From: Candidatus Thiodiazotropha sp. (ex Monitilora ramsayi)
Lineage (GTDB): Bacteria > Pseudomonadota > Gammaproteobacteria > Chromatiales > Chromatiaceae
Direction of reading: 5' to 3'
Length of the DNA stretch: 64,000 nucleotides
Assembly: GCA_025655595.1 (NCBI GenBank)
Contig: JAHXIO010000006.1
Span: 186,001-250,000, forward strand
Shown piece by piece: positions 48,388 to 59,849 of this stretch; position 1 is the stretch's first letter, and every line of letters starts with the position of its first letter. A model generated the notes under the pieces. The model searched no databases. It was given only the letters and a program-made list of their open reading frames with translations, and was not told the origin of the DNA. Both the position numbers and the translations under genes were made by a program.

Positions 48388-50376
48388 ATGTCCTCACGCA
48401 GAGAACTTGCCAATGCCATTCGTGCGCTAAGTATGGATGCGGTGCAGAAAGCCAATTCAGGTCACCCGGGCGCACCCATGGGTATGGCCGACATCGCGGA
48501 AGTGTTGTGGAACGGCCACATGAAACACAATCCGGCCAACCCGGAGTGGGCCGATCGGGACCGTTTCGTTCTCTCCAACGGTCACGGATCCATGCTGATC
48601 TATTCGCTGCTGCACCTGACCGGTTACGAGCTGTCCATTGACGATCTGAAAAATTTCCGTCAACTCCACTCGAAAACCCCCGGCCATCCCGAGTATGGCT
48701 ATGCACCGGGTGTAGAAACCACAACCGGTCCGCTGGGACAGGGCATCACCAATGCCGTGGGTATGGCGCTGGCCGAGAAGACCCTGGCGGCGCAGTTCAA
48801 TAAGCCGGGTCACGATGTCGTTGACCACAATACCTATGTCTTCCTCGGCGATGGCTGCATGATGGAGGGTATCTCCCACGAAGCGTGCTCTCTGGCCGGT
48901 ACCCTGGGACTGGGTAAGCTGATCGCATTCTGGGACGATAACGGCATCAGTATCGACGGTGAGACTGAAGGCTGGTTTACCGACGATACACCTGGGCGTT
49001 TCGAATCCTACGGCTGGCATGTCATCCGTGATGTGGACGGTCACGACGCGGATGCGATCAACCAGGCCATTGAAGCGGCGAAAGCGGCCGGCAACAAGCC
49101 GAGCCTGATCTGCTGCAAGACTACAATCGGTTTCGGATCCCCGAACCTGGCCGGCAGCCACGACTGTCACGGCGCGCCTCTGGGTGCCGATGAGATCACC
49201 GCGACCCGTGAACAGCTGAGCTGGTCCCATGACCCCTTTGTCATCCCCGGTGAAGTCTATGCCGGTTGGGATGCCAAGACCGCAGGTGGTGAAGCGGAAA
49301 GCGCCTGGATCGACAAGTTTGCCGCCTATGAGACAGCATTCCCTGAGCTTGCGGCGGAGTTCAAGCGTCGTATGGCTGGCGATCTGCCTTCCAACTGGGC
49401 AGAGGAATCCGCCAAGTTCATTGCGGAAGTCAATGGCAAGGCCGAGTCTCCCGCTACCCGGAAGGCCTCACAAAATGCACTCAACGGTTTCGGCCCCCTG
49501 CTGCCCGAGTTCCTGGGCGGCTCTGCCGATCTGACGCCTTCCAACCTCACCGCCTGGTCCGGTTCGAAATCGATCACCGACGGCAATCCCGACGGCAACT
49601 ATCTTTCCTACGGTGTGCGCGAGTTCGGCATGTCGGCGATCATGAACGGTGTGGCGCTGCACGGCGGTTTCATTCCCTACGGCGGCACCTTCCTGATGTT
49701 CTCCGAATATGCGCGTAACGCCCTGCGCATGGCGTCTCTGATGAAGCTGCAGTCGATCTTCGTCTACACTCATGACTCCATCGGTCTGGGCGAGGACGGC
49801 CCGACCCATCAGCCTATCGAGCAGATTCCCACGCTGCGTATGATCCCGAATATGGATCTCTGGCGTCCCTGCGATGCAGTTGAGACCGCGGTTGCCTGGA
49901 AAGCGGCCGTTGAGAAAACCGACGGTCCTTCCTCGCTGATCTTTTCGCGCCAGGGTCTCACTCATCAGGTTCGCACCGACGAGCAGATTGCGAATATCGC
50001 CAAAGGCGGTTATGTCATCGTCGATTGCGACGGTACCCCGGATGCCATTGTCATTGCGACCGGTTCTGAGGTGGGTATTGCAGTTCAGGGCGCGGCCGAT
50101 TCCGGCAAGAAAGTGCGCGTGGTCTCCATGCCCAATACCAAAGCCTTCGATGAGCAGGATGCGGCGTATAAAGAGTCGGTTCTGCCTTCCAACGTGACTG
50201 CACGTGTAGCGGTAGAGGCGGCTGTCACCGACGGTTGGTACAAGTATGTGGGTATCAACGGCAAGGTGATCGGCATCAACCGCTTTGGTGAGTCCGCACC
50301 GGCTGGTGAACTGTTCAAAGAGTTCGGGTTCACTGCTGAGAATGTGGCTGCAGCGATCAAAGAGGTTTCTGCCTGA
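48388..50376 (+). CDS. tkt: transketolase
   Basis: A 662-residue TPP enzyme of the pentose phosphate and Calvin cycles. [24 protein letters not shown], the TPP-binding [16 protein letters not shown], and [16 protein letters not shown] are typical. AGGAGG lies upstream of the ATG. It heads tkt-gap-pgk-pyk-fba, the order seen with autotrophic (cbb) genes in sulfur oxidisers, so a role in CO2 fixation is likely. The 292-base region upstream holds no recognised element. Confidence 0.97.
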   Translation: MSSRRELANAIRALSMDAVQKANSGHPGAPMGMADIAEVLWNGHMKHNPANPEWADRDRFVLSNGHGSMLIYSLLHLTGYELSIDDLKNFRQLHSKTPGHPEYGYAPGVETTTGPLGQGITNAVGMALAEKTLAAQFNKPGHDVVDHNTYVFLGDGCMMEGISHEACSLAGTLGLGKLIAFWDDNGISIDGETEGWFTDDTPGRFESYGWHVIRDVDGHDADAINQAIEAAKAAGNKPSLICCKTTIGFGSPNLAGSHDCHGAPLGADEITATREQLSWSHDPFVIPGEVYAGWDAKTAGGEAESAWIDKFAAYETAFPELAAEFKRRMAGDLPSNWAEESAKFIAEVNGKAESPATRKASQNALNGFGPLLPEFLGGSADLTPSNLTAWSGSKSITDGNPDGNYLSYGVREFGMSAIMNGVALHGGFIPYGGTFLMFSEYARNALRMASLMKLQSIFVYTHDSIGLGEDGPTHQPIEQIPTLRMIPNMDLWRPCDAVETAVAWKAAVEKTDGPSSLIFSRQGLTHQVRTDEQIANIAKGGYVIVDCDGTPDAIVIATGSEVGIAVQGAADSGKKVRVVSMPNTKAFDEQDAAYKESVLPSNVTARVAVEAAVTDGWYKYVGINGKVIGINRFGESAPAGELFKEFGFTAENVAAAIKEVSA

Positions 50377-50389
50377 GAGATATAGCTGC

Positions 50390-50412
50390 CGGGGATGCGT
50401 GACGCATCCCCG
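50390..50412 (+). other. intercistronic hairpin tkt/gap
   Basis: CGGGGATGCG pairs with CGCATCCCCG over a 3-base loop. There is no T-run, so it is probably an mRNA stability or processing element rather than a terminator. Confidence 0.6.
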
Positions 50413-50453
50413 CTAAAGATTTATCGAGATTACAACTCTACTTAACCTTTTAA

Positions 50454-51467
<1,014 letters not shown>

Positions 51468-51477
51468 CTTGCTCGTT

Positions 51478-51509
51478 ATCATGGGGCGGACATCTGTCCG
51501 CCCCATGAT
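51478..51509 (+). other. intercistronic hairpin gap/pgk
   Basis: A 14-base perfect stem (ATCATGGGGCGGAC with its complement) over a 4-base loop, ten bases after gap. No T-run follows, so it may stabilise upstream gap mRNA or cause partial termination. Confidence 0.65.
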
Positions 51510-51516
51510 TCAGTAA

Positions 51517-51607
51517 GCTGAGTTTTCAGTTATGAGTTTTATGTCATCGGTCTTGAGACTGAATAGCGTCAAGAATTCATAACTCAAAATTCACACATCA
51601 AAATTAG
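51517..51607. repeat. AT-rich imperfect palindromic repeat
   Basis: Arms containing TTATGAGTTTTAT and CATAACTCAAAATTC are inverted around a short centre near 51555. Composition and motifs (ATTTTGAGTTATGAATT on one strand) resemble the metK/ahcY palindrome at 46111-46204. They may be members of one repeat family. Confidence 0.4.
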
Positions 51608-51627
51608 AATCGACGTAGGAGTTCATT

Positions 51628-52809
51628 ATGTCTTTCATCAAGTTGACTGACCTTGACCTTGCCGGCAAGCGTGTCCTGATTCGTGCCGATCTCAATGTGC
51701 CCGTCAAAGACGGTAAAGTGACATCGGACGCACGTATCACCGCTTCCATGCCTACTATCGAACATTGCGCCAAGGCAGGCGCCAAAGTGCAGGTCATGTC
51801 ACACCGCGGTCGTCCCACCGAGGGCGAGGTGGATGCGGAGAACTCCATGCAACCCATTGCCGACGATATGTCTGCCAAGATGGGCAAGGAAGTCCGCCTG
51901 ATCAAGGACTACCTGGGCGGTGACTTCGAGGTGGCCGATGGTGAGGTTGTCCTTTTCGAGAATGTACGCTTCAACGCCGGTGAGAAAAAGGATAACGAGG
52001 AGCTGGCCAAAAAATATGCGGCCCTTTGCGATATCTTTGTAATGGACGCCTTCGGCACCGCACACCGCGCCCAGGCCTCCACCCACGGTGCCGGCAAGTT
52101 CGCCCCCACCGCATGCGCCGGTCTGTTGCTTGCTGACGAGCTGGACAACCTGGCCAAGGCTCTGGCTGAACCGGCCCGACCCATGGTTGCCATTGTTGGC
52201 GGTTCCAAGGTCTCTACCAAACTGACCGTGCTCGAATCGCTGTCTGAAAAGGTTGACCAGTTGGTGGTCGGCGGCGGTATCGCAAATACCTTTCTCAAAG
52301 CCATGGGGAACAACGTGGGCAAGTCCCTGTGTGAAGACGACCTGGTGGGTACCGCCCAGGCCCTGGTGGAGAAGATGAAGGCGCGCGGCGCCAACATCCC
52401 GATTGCTGTGGACGTGGTCTGCGGTAAGGAGTTCGCCGAGGATGCCGAGGCGACCCATAAGGATGCAGGCGATGTTGCAGACGACGACATGATTTTCGAT
52501 ATCGGTCCGAAATCCGCCCAGGAGCTGGTCGACATTATCGCCAAAGCAGGTACCGTGGTCTGGAATGGCCCCGTAGGTGTTTTCGAATTCGATCAGTTCG
52601 GTGAGGGGACAAAGACCGTTTCCATGGCTATCGCCAACTCCGACTGCTTCAGCCTGGCCGGTGGCGGTGACACCATCGCCGCGATTCAGAAGTATGACAT
52701 CTACGACAAGGTTTCATACATTTCGACTGCGGGCGGCGCATTCCTTGAGTACCTCGAAGGCAAGACACTGCCGGCGGTGGCCATGCTCGAGAGTAGAGCT
52801 GCCGAGTAA
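51628..52809 (+). CDS. pgk: phosphoglycerate kinase
   Basis: A 393-residue two-domain kinase. [17 protein letters not shown] is the substrate loop, the ATP-side [12 protein letters not shown] and [11 protein letters not shown] follow, and the C-terminal [16 protein letters not shown] is the nucleotide loop. Slightly acidic, normal length. Preceded by an AT-rich palindrome and followed by a hairpin before pyk. Confidence 0.97.
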   Translation: MSFIKLTDLDLAGKRVLIRADLNVPVKDGKVTSDARITASMPTIEHCAKAGAKVQVMSHRGRPTEGEVDAENSMQPIADDMSAKMGKEVRLIKDYLGGDFEVADGEVVLFENVRFNAGEKKDNEELAKKYAALCDIFVMDAFGTAHRAQASTHGAGKFAPTACAGLLLADELDNLAKALAEPARPMVAIVGGSKVSTKLTVLESLSEKVDQLVVGGGIANTFLKAMGNNVGKSLCEDDLVGTAQALVEKMKARGANIPIAVDVVCGKEFAEDAEATHKDAGDVADDDMIFDIGPKSAQELVDIIAKAGTVVWNGPVGVFEFDQFGEGTKTVSMAIANSDCFSLAGGGDTIAAIQKYDIYDKVSYISTAGGAFLEYLEGKTLPAVAMLESRAAE

Positions 52810-52838
52810 GCCGAGTAATGATGATGCATCAGGTTATC

Positions 52839-52859
52839 GCCGGACTGGAGATGTCCGGC
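52839..52859 (+). other. intercistronic hairpin pgk/pyk
   Basis: GCCGGAC pairs with GTCCGGC over a 7-base loop, without a T-run. It resembles the stem-loops in the two preceding gene gaps. Confidence 0.5.
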
Positions 52860-52890
52860 CTGCCACTGACTGAGTATTGATTGGAGCTGT

Positions 52891-54342
52891 ATGCCAAGAC
52901 GAACAAAAATAGTGGCGACACTGGGGCCGGCGACTGACGATCCCAAGGTGTTGGACAAGTTGATCCATGCCGGGGTGGATGTCGTCCGCCTCAATCTGTC
53001 TCACGATGCCCACGAGTCACAACGGCAGCGTGCGGATCGCATTCGTAATCGTGCACGAGCCTGTGGTAGACAGATCGGTGTTCTGGCAGATTTACAGGGG
53101 CCGAAGATCCGAATCGGTAAGTTCAAGCAGGGCGCCATACAGTTGGAAGAGAATGGCGAATTCATTCTCGATGCCGCTTGTGGCTTGGATGCTGGCGACC
53201 AGGAACGGGTGGGCCTCACTTATACCGAACTGGTGAATGATGTTTCCCGCGGCGATACTCTGTTGCTGGACGACGGTGCCATCGTGCTCTGGGTCTGTGA
53301 GGTTCAAGATAAGGAGATCCGCTGCAAAGTCGTGGTGGGCGGAAAGCTCTCCAACAACAAAGGTATCAACAAGCAGGGCGGCGGACTTTCAGCGCCTGCC
53401 CTGACGGAGAAGGATCGCGCCGATATTAAATTCGCAGCCGAGATTGATGCCGACTATGTCGCGGTATCCTTCGTGCGCAGTGCCGACGATGTCCTCGAGA
53501 CCCGTCGCCTGCTTGAAGAGGCCGGTGGGCATGGTGGCATCGTGGCGAAGGTGGAACGGGCTGAGGCGCTCGGTTGCATTGACGAGATCATTCATGCCTC
53601 TGATGCCATCATGGTGGCGCGAGGCGACCTGGGTGTGGAGATCGGCGATGCCGAACTGCCTGCCGTGCAGAAGGAGTTGATAAAGACGGCCCGGGAGATG
53701 AATTGCGTCGTCATCACCGCCACCCAGATGATGCAGTCGATGATCGAGAATCCGATCCCAACCCGCGCCGAGGTTTTCGACGTGGCCAACGCCGTCCTCG
53801 ACGGTACGGATGCTGTGATGCTCTCGGCCGAAACCTCTGTCGGTAAATACCCCCACAAAGTAGTCGAGGCGATGGACCGGGTCTGTCTGGAGGCGGAGAA
53901 ACAGAGTAGCGTAAGACGCTCTCAACACCGGCTCAACACGGTTTTCGGCCGGGTGGACGAGGCGATCGCCATGTCTACCATGTATACCGCCAACCACCTC
54001 GGTGTAAAAGCGATCGCGGCGCTGACCGAGTCCGGCTCGACAGTAAAATGGATGTCACGCATCAGTTCTGATATACCCATCTATGCCTTGACGCGGCATG
54101 TACAGACCCGCCGTAAGGTGACGCTCTTTCGTGGTGTCTACCCGGTGAGTTTCGATGTCGCGAGCACCAATGTGGATCAGGTCAACGAAGAGGTGATCGA
54201 CGAGCTGTTGCGTCGCGGTGAAGTCCGCGAGAACGATTTGGTGATTATCACCAAGGGAGATCGCTCCGGTGTGGAGGGTCAAACCAATATTATGAAAGTG
54301 ATGCGGGTGGGCGAACACGTCCTCACCGACAAACCGGATTGA
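52891..54342 (+). CDS. pyk: pyruvate kinase
   Basis: A 483-residue enzyme. RRTKIVATLGPATDD starts the barrel, RLNLSHDAHE and LADLQGPKIRIGKF follow, and the catalytic Lys/Glu region MVARGDLGVEIGDAELP and VITATQMMQSMI are typical. The allosteric C-terminal domain is present. Its presence within a Calvin-type cluster gives a way to draw PGA-derived carbon into pyruvate. Confidence 0.96.
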   Translation: MPRRTKIVATLGPATDDPKVLDKLIHAGVDVVRLNLSHDAHESQRQRADRIRNRARACGRQIGVLADLQGPKIRIGKFKQGAIQLEENGEFILDAACGLDAGDQERVGLTYTELVNDVSRGDTLLLDDGAIVLWVCEVQDKEIRCKVVVGGKLSNNKGINKQGGGLSAPALTEKDRADIKFAAEIDADYVAVSFVRSADDVLETRRLLEEAGGHGGIVAKVERAEALGCIDEIIHASDAIMVARGDLGVEIGDAELPAVQKELIKTAREMNCVVITATQMMQSMIENPIPTRAEVFDVANAVLDGTDAVMLSAETSVGKYPHKVVEAMDRVCLEAEKQSSVRRSQHRLNTVFGRVDEAIAMSTMYTANHLGVKAIAALTESGSTVKWMSRISSDIPIYALTRHVQTRRKVTLFRGVYPVSFDVASTNVDQVNEEVIDELLRRGEVRENDLVIITKGDRSGVEGQTNIMKVMRVGEHVLTDKPD

Positions 54343-54413
54343 GGCAGGTACCGAAGGTGCCGGTCACAGTAAATAGTAAATACAAGTAACGAGACTTAAC
54401 CAAGGAGGCTATC

Positions 54414-55478
54414 ATGGCTCTGATTTCCTTGCGCCAACTTTTGGATCACGCTGCCGAGCACGGCTACGGTCTGCCGGCGTTCAACGTCAATAATATGGAG
54501 CAGGTGCATGCCATCATGCAGGCCGCGGATGCGGTCAACAGCCCCGTCATTCTTCAAGGTTCCGCCGGTGCGCGTTCCTATGCGGGTGAACCCTTTCTGC
54601 GTCACCTGATTATCGCTGCAACTGAGATGTATCCCCATATTCCGGTCTGTATGCACCAGGATCACGGTACATCACCGGCCATCTGCCTGCGTTCGATTCA
54701 GTCCGGCTTTTCCTCTGTGATGATGGATGGCTCGCTGATGACAGACGGTAAAACACCTTCATCCTATGAGTACAATGTGGACGTGACTGCCAAAGTCGTG
54801 GAAATGGCCCATGCCGGCGGTGTTTCGGTTGAGGGCGAACTGGGTTGCCTGGGCTCCTTGGAGACCGGTCAGGCGGGTGAAGAGGATGGTGTCGGCGCCG
54901 AGGGCACACTGGATCACAGTCAGTTACTCACTGATCCGGACGAAGCAGCCGATTTCGTCAAGAAGACTGGTGCGGATGCGCTGGCTATCGCCATCGGAAC
55001 CTCCCACGGCGCTTATAAGTTCACCCGTCCGCCAACAGGCGACATCCTTGCTATACAACGTGTCAAAGAGATTCACGCACGAATCCCGGATACCCATCTG
55101 GTTATGCATGGTTCATCTTCAGTGCCTCAGGACTGGCTGGCGATCATTAATGAATATGGCGGCGACATGGGTGAAACCTATGGCGTGCCCGTGGAGGAGA
55201 TTGTTGAGGGTATCAAGCATGGTGTGCGCAAGGTGAACATCGATACCGACCTGCGCATGGCATCGACCGGATCGATCCGTAAGCACCTGAACGACAACAA
55301 GTCCAACTTTGATCCGCGTAAGTTCCTCAAAGAGGCAACCAAGGCGATGTCGGATATCTGTAAGTCCCGTTATGAAGCTTTCGGCTCAGCAGGTATGGCG
55401 GATAAGATTACGCCGATCTCTCTCGAAGACATGCAGAAACGCTACGACAGCGGAGAGTTGGATCCGAAGATCAACTGA
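54414..55478 (+). CDS. fba: class II fructose-bisphosphate aldolase
   Basis: A 354-residue zinc aldolase, type of CbbA. The zinc-binding MHQDHGTSP, the Glu loop [20 protein letters not shown] and [11 protein letters not shown] are intact. It acts in gluconeogenic and Calvin-cycle directions, giving FBP or sedoheptulose-1,7-bisphosphate. It is last in the cluster and followed by tandem hairpins including a strong terminator. Confidence 0.96.
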   Translation: MALISLRQLLDHAAEHGYGLPAFNVNNMEQVHAIMQAADAVNSPVILQGSAGARSYAGEPFLRHLIIAATEMYPHIPVCMHQDHGTSPAICLRSIQSGFSSVMMDGSLMTDGKTPSSYEYNVDVTAKVVEMAHAGGVSVEGELGCLGSLETGQAGEEDGVGAEGTLDHSQLLTDPDEAADFVKKTGADALAIAIGTSHGAYKFTRPPTGDILAIQRVKEIHARIPDTHLVMHGSSSVPQDWLAIINEYGGDMGETYGVPVEEIVEGIKHGVRKVNIDTDLRMASTGSIRKHLNDNKSNFDPRKFLKEATKAMSDICKSRYEAFGSAGMADKITPISLEDMQKRYDSGELDPKIN

Positions 55479-55495
55479 TCTCTGTGAGTGGAGAT

Positions 55496-55555
55496 GAGAC
55501 GGCTCAGTGCCGTCTCTGACAAAGAAACGCCCGAGTCTTTTCGGGCGTTTTTTTT
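55496..55555 (+). terminator. tandem hairpins with strong terminator after fba
   Basis: The first stem is GAGACGGC with GCCGTCTC (55496-55516). The second is AAACGCCCGA with TCGGGCGTTT (55525-55550), followed by a run of T to 55555. The second is a textbook intrinsic terminator. The T-run meets the stop codon of the converging rnt gene. Confidence 0.92.
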
Positions 55556-56204
55556 ATGTGGAGGTCCGGTTTCTCCAGACTTGTTCAGGATTTTTCTCCT
55601 GCCATCTGTTGACAATGATGCAGAAGAGACGGGCCGTCTGCTCTGTGTCATAAATAGCCGAATGGGCTTCACCGCTGTCCCATTCCAGACCGGCAGATTG
55701 GGCTGCCTTGGCAAGGACCGTCTCCCCATAGGCCAGACCCGAGAGACTCACGGTGTCAAATGTGCTGAAGGGATGAAACGGGTTGCGCTTGATGCCGCAA
55801 CGGTCCACAGCCGCATTGAGGAAGCCGAGGTCGAAAAAGGCATTATGACCGACCAAAATGGCCCTTTTACACCCGCTTGATTTGACTGCCTTACGAATGG
55901 GAGAGAATAGCGCGCGTAGTGCGTCGTTTTCAGGTAGCGCATCCCGGAACGGGTGATCGGGATCGATACCGTTAAACTCCAATGCCTTGGGGTCGATATT
56001 GGCACCGGCGAACGGAAGTACGTGAAAGGCATGGGTTTCAGCCGGATTGAGTTGGCCCGATTCATCCATTCTTATCGTAGTGGCAGCTATCTCGAGCAGA
56101 GCATCCCGCTTGGCATCGAAGCCGCCTGTCTCCACGTCCACCACGACTGGCAGATAGCCACGGAACCGATTTGAAATGACGTCGTTGTAGATGGTGTTAC
56201 TCAT
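55554..56204 (-). CDS. rnt: ribonuclease T
   Basis: A 216-residue DEDDh 3'-5' exoribonuclease that trims tRNA CCA ends and stable RNA 3' ends. [18 protein letters not shown] holds the first Asp/Glu pair. [10 protein letters not shown] holds the second Asp, and [13 protein letters not shown] the His and last Asp. [12 protein letters not shown] and the near-identical length to E. coli RNase T separate it from other DEDDh enzymes. Confidence 0.95.
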   Translation of the reverse strand: MSNTIYNDVISNRFRGYLPVVVDVETGGFDAKRDALLEIAATTIRMDESGQLNPAETHAFHVLPFAGANIDPKALEFNGIDPDHPFRDALPENDALRALFSPIRKAVKSSGCKRAILVGHNAFFDLGFLNAAVDRCGIKRNPFHPFSTFDTVSLSGLAYGETVLAKAAQSAGLEWDSGEAHSAIYDTEQTARLFCIIVNRWQEKNPEQVWRNRTST

Positions 56205-56350
56205 ACCGCAAGCTTAAAGAAACAGGGCGTGTTTTACGAATAAAAAAGTGATGCTTTGCGGATGACAGTTTTTTTCGAATTTAAGAGAATCGCTGTTATG
56301 ATGGCGTGTCGACTTGAGCAGGTTCGAAATGTTGAGGAAATGGCGGTCAG

Positions 56351-57112
56351 ATGAAGTACAGTGTCCTGAGAAAAGCAGTTATCTCACTGTTCTTGCTCCT
56401 GATGTTATCAGGATGCGCCACGATTGATTTTGGCCACCCATCTGATCCTTTGGAGGCGGCCAACCGTAAAATCGACGTTTTCAACCAGAAATTCGATAAA
56501 GCTGTAGCAAAGCCCGTCGCCAAAGGCTATCGAAAGGTAACCCCGGATCCGTTGGACAAAGGCATCTCGAATTTTTTCAATAACCTTGCCGATGTTCCCT
56601 CTGCAGCGAATAATCTTTTTCAACTCAAACCTGTCCGAGCACTGAACGATATAGGGCGTGTTTGTGTAAACACCACTATCGGATTACTGGGCTTTTTCGA
56701 TGTGGCATCGGATATGGGAATGCCGAACTACAAAGAGGATCTTGGCCAGACACTGGGCTACTGGGGCGTAGGAGACAAACCCTTTCTCGTTATCCCCTTT
56801 CTCGGCCCCTCAACTTTGAGGGACTTTGTCGGTACCTTTGGTGATTTCTATATGAACCCGGTCAGCTACAGTTCTCAAGGTGTCTATTGGACACTGGTGA
56901 CCCTGAACCTGGTAGACAGGAGAGCGGACCTGCTGGAAGCGGGGGATGTGCTCGATGAAGCTGCAGTCGACCGTTACTCCTTCATGCGTGAGTTCTATCT
57001 GCAGAAGCGCGAATCCGCCATCAATGATGGTGAATCCAACATGGATGAGGATTTCTTCGACGAGGATGTCTTCTTCGATGAGGAACCATCGGATCATCCT
57101 CCGGATTTCTAG
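56351..57112 (+). CDS. mlaA: MlaA/VacJ lipoprotein
   Basis: A 253-residue outer-membrane lipoprotein that removes mislocalised phospholipids from the outer leaflet with the Mla pathway. A signal peptide ends with the lipobox L19-S-G-C22. The MlaA domain shows DPLEAANRKIDVFNQKFD, NNLADVPSAANN, GFFDVASDMG and LGYWGVGDKPFLVIPFLGPS (quoted at limit). The last 25 residues form an Asp/Glu/Phe-rich acidic tail (DEDFFDEDVFFDEE), longer than in E. coli VacJ. Confidence 0.94.
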   Translation: MKYSVLRKAVISLFLLLMLSGCATIDFGHPSDPLEAANRKIDVFNQKFDKAVAKPVAKGYRKVTPDPLDKGISNFFNNLADVPSAANNLFQLKPVRALNDIGRVCVNTTIGLLGFFDVASDMGMPNYKEDLGQTLGYWGVGDKPFLVIPFLGPSTLRDFVGTFGDFYMNPVSYSSQGVYWTLVTLNLVDRRADLLEAGDVLDEAAVDRYSFMREFYLQKRESAINDGESNMDEDFFDEDVFFDEEPSDHPPDF

Positions 57113-57212
57113 CCAACCTGCAGATTAACGGGCAATGATTATCGGGTCGCTTTCGCCTGCGATTACCGTCGGTCTTTTAATGAGATCGCAATTCAGGTAC
57201 CCGCGGGGGCGG

Positions 57213-58244
57213 CTATGAGATCAATTGCCATTGAAGTTCATGTCCTGCCATCAGGGGTACGACACGGTCATTCCCGAAGGGATAACTCTCGGGTACGATC
57301 CAGCTTCGTTTTTCCAACGTGATGGTATTTGTGTTCCGGGGTAGGTTATAGAAGTCCGCGCCGAAAAAACTGCTGAAGCCCTCCAGCTTATTTAGCGCCC
57401 CGGCCTGATCGAAGATTTCTGCATAGAGCTCGATAGCGCTGTTGGCGGTATAACAACCAGCACATCCACAGCCACACTCTTTCGCGTGTTGCGGATGAGG
57501 TGCACTGTCAGTGCCGAGGAAGAAACGGGGATCGCCACTTGTAGCCGCCTCGATCAGTGCCTGTTGATGAGAGCCTCGTTTTAAAATGGGCAGACAAAAA
57601 TAGTGAGGGCGTATACCACCGGCCAACATGGCGTTGCGGTTATACATCAGATGTTGAGGGGTGATGGTCGCAGCCATGCGCCCCGGATTCTCTTTGACAA
57701 AGTCGACCGCATCCTTAGTGGTGACATGTTCGAAGACCATCGGTAGCTCCGGGAACGTGCGGCTTAGTTCCACCAGGTATCGATCGATAAAAATTCGCTC
57801 CCGATCGAAAATATCCACACTGCTATCCGTAACCTCAGCATGGATCAGCAGCGGCAGGGATTCACTTTGCATGGTCTCCAATACCGGATAGAGCTTTTGG
57901 ATATCCGTAACACCGGCGTCCGAATTGGTTGTGGCTCCTGCAGGATAGAGTTTTATCCCCTTAACGATTCCACTCTGCTTCGCACGAATGACCTCCTCAC
58001 TGGAGAGGCGGTCGGTCATATAGAGTGTCATTAGGGGATCGAATCCGGTGTTGGTAGGCAGCGCTGAGAGTATGCGTAGCCGATAGGCGGCTGCCATCTC
58101 TGTCGTGGTGACCGGCGGCTGCAGGTTCGGCATGACAATGGCACGGGCGAAACGCTCGGCGCTGTGTGCAACAACAGCGGCTAAAGCGTCATCGTCACGC
58201 AGATGGAGGTGCCAGTCATCAGGCTGAGTAATGGTTAATTGCAT
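57213..58244 (-). CDS. pyrC: dihydroorotase
   Basis: A 343-residue class II zinc dihydroorotase of pyrimidine synthesis. [13 protein letters not shown] supplies the first metal His pair. The carbamylated Lys lies in [11 protein letters not shown], further His ligands in LLIHAEVTD and [10 protein letters not shown], and the catalytic Asp in LGTDSAPHP. Convergent with mlaA, divergent from the sulfur-globule genes. Confidence 0.96.
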   Translation of the reverse strand: MQLTITQPDDWHLHLRDDDALAAVVAHSAERFARAIVMPNLQPPVTTTEMAAAYRLRILSALPTNTGFDPLMTLYMTDRLSSEEVIRAKQSGIVKGIKLYPAGATTNSDAGVTDIQKLYPVLETMQSESLPLLIHAEVTDSSVDIFDRERIFIDRYLVELSRTFPELPMVFEHVTTKDAVDFVKENPGRMAATITPQHLMYNRNAMLAGGIRPHYFCLPILKRGSHQQALIEAATSGDPRFFLGTDSAPHPQHAKECGCGCAGCYTANSAIELYAEIFDQAGALNKLEGFSSFFGADFYNLPRNTNTITLEKRSWIVPESYPFGNDRVVPLMAGHELQWQLIS

Positions 58245-58432
58245 AGGATTTGTGCCACTTGGGAGCTTGCTATAGGGGATTATTAGGGAATTGCTATGTA
58301 TAAATCTTCAATGATTGATAATTGCAATTTGTTAAATTAAGTAAATACTAATATTCTTTCTTACGAAAGCTTCGCTGTACCCGCTTTCTCAAACAATACT
58401 GATATCACATTCTATCTCGAGGAGAGTGAAAT

Positions 58433-58774
58433 ATGAAAAACATCGTTAAAGCTGCTGCTGCTGCTGCGCTGATCGTTGCTTCTGCTTCTGCTTCCGCATG
58501 GTGGGGCGGTCCTGGTTGGGGTAACCGCGGTTGGAATAACGACGGTTGGGGTGACGGCTGGGGTGATGGTTCCGGCGACTTCAGCTTCGGCATGAGCGGA
58601 AGCGCTCGTGGTTCCGGTTATGGCCGTGGCAACAACTACTACCGTGGCTATGACGGTTATGGCTATGGTCCTTACGGCTACGGCGCGCCTTACGGTTATG
58701 CGCCTTATGGACATCCTTATGCTGCTCCTGCTGCCCCCGCAGCACCTGCTGCTCCGGCAGCTCCTGCTCAATAA
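58433..58774 (+). CDS. sulfur-globule-type protein (Gly/Tyr/Trp-rich, secreted)
   Basis: A 113-residue protein. A cleavable Sec signal ([15 protein letters not shown]...SASA, cut before WWGG) is followed by [11 protein letters not shown] repeats and YGRG.../YGYGPYGYG repeats, and ends in repeated PAAPAAPA. Low-complexity Gly/Asn/Tyr/Trp-rich secreted proteins that start AWWGG are typical of the sulfur globule envelope (Sgp/CV family) of purple and other sulfur bacteria. It probably coats periplasmic sulfur globules. A GAGGAG site is present. It lies next to a related gene. Confidence 0.8.
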   Translation: MKNIVKAAAAAALIVASASASAWWGGPGWGNRGWNNDGWGDGWGDGSGDFSFGMSGSARGSGYGRGNNYYRGYDGYGYGPYGYGAPYGYAPYGHPYAAPAAPAAPAAPAAPAQ

Positions 58775-58868
58775 GGCAGAGCCATAAGGTAAGGAGATGT
58801 ACTGCACAGGGAAGTGCTGAAAAACAGACAAGCGTGGATTCAGACTTACAAGTTTTCAGGTAATAGAT

Positions 58869-59513
58869 ATGAAAAAGATTTCTCTAATCGCTGCTGCCGT
58901 TGCCATGGCCGCGGCTTCCGCCAGCGCCAACGCCTGGTGGGGTAACAACTGGGGTGATGATTTCTTCGGCGACGGTTTTGGCGCTGGGGATTTCGACTTC
59001 TCATTCAATATGCGTGCACGTGCTGACGGTTATGGCCGTGGGTATGGTCGTGGTTATGGCTATGACTATCCTTACTACGGTTATGCACCCTATGCGGCAC
59101 CCGTGATGACCGAAGAGCAGCAGGCTGCCCTGATCGAACAGCAGAAAACTTTTGCTGAACAGCAGCAGAAGGCTTTCGAGCAAGCCGTTGCTGCCCAGCG
59201 TGAATACGCTGAAAAGTTTAACGCCGATCCGACTGCTACCAGGGATGCACAGATGAAAGCCATGCAGGAGCAGATGGAAGCTCGGCGCGAGCAGATGCAG
59301 ACTCGCTTCGCCAGCAAGGCACCGGCCCGTCCCGAGATGCCAGAAGCAATCGCTAAGCGTATGGAAGAGTCCAATGCTCGCCGCGATGAAATGGTCAAAG
59401 AGATGGAAGCTCGCCGTGCAGAAGCCATGAAGCAGATGGAAGAGCGCCGTAAGGTTGCCGTGGAGCGCAAACCTTTCGAAATGCCGGCTTTTCAGACTCG
59501 AAAAGAGATCTGA
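58869..59513 (+). CDS. sulfur-globule-type protein with coiled-coil tail
   Basis: A 214-residue secreted protein. The signal peptide (to ANA) and first 80 residues ([33 protein letters not shown]) closely resemble the preceding sulfur-globule-type protein. Residues 83-214 are instead Gln/Glu/Arg/Met-rich and predicted to be one long alpha-helical coiled coil ([28 protein letters not shown] and similar). This two-part form suggests a globule-binding head joined to an oligomerising or anchoring rod. It is 94 bases after the first gene and is followed by a terminator. Confidence 0.75.
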   Translation: MKKISLIAAAVAMAAASASANAWWGNNWGDDFFGDGFGAGDFDFSFNMRARADGYGRGYGRGYGYDYPYYGYAPYAAPVMTEEQQAALIEQQKTFAEQQQKAFEQAVAAQREYAEKFNADPTATRDAQMKAMQEQMEARREQMQTRFASKAPARPEMPEAIAKRMEESNARRDEMVKEMEARRAEAMKQMEERRKVAVERKPFEMPAFQTRKEI

Positions 59514-59537
59514 TTTTCGCGTCGATAACTGACGCTG

Positions 59538-59577
59538 AAAAAGGCGCATACCAGTGAAAGCTGGGTGCGCCTTTTTT
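59538..59577 (+). terminator. intrinsic terminator after sulfur-globule genes
   Basis: AAAAAGGCGCA pairs with TGCGCCTTTTT, with an inner CCAG/CTGG stem and GAAA-like loop, ending in a T-run. Confidence 0.92.
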
Positions 59578-59849
59578 TATGTGTGGTGGTTTTTCGCGAT
59601 AGCAAAGGAAAATATGGCATATCTGATCAAGATGAATCAATTATCTGAAAAATAAAGCAATATCCAATAAAAAAAATGATGGATTGGCGCTGAAATCTTA
59701 GAAATCTTCCTGTATATTACGCCCATCAATTCATACTATTGAACATACAAATAGTTTCAGTTGTTTCTGCAATCTGACTGACCAATTTGGTCTAAAGATG
59801 CAGAAAATACGAAACCGATATTCGAAACAATAAATTTTAGAGAGATACG
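59578..59849. promoter_or_regulatory. aceE leader region with GACCAA-T-TTGGTC palindrome
   Basis: A 270-base AT-rich stretch upstream of aceE. A perfect 13-base dyad GACCAATTTGGTC lies at 59780-59792, about 60 bases before the start. GntR-type regulators of pyruvate dehydrogenase (PdhR) bind TTGGT/ACCAA half-sites in the other orientation, so identity is uncertain. A TATATT near 59713 may be a -10 box. No small gene is evident. Confidence 0.45.
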
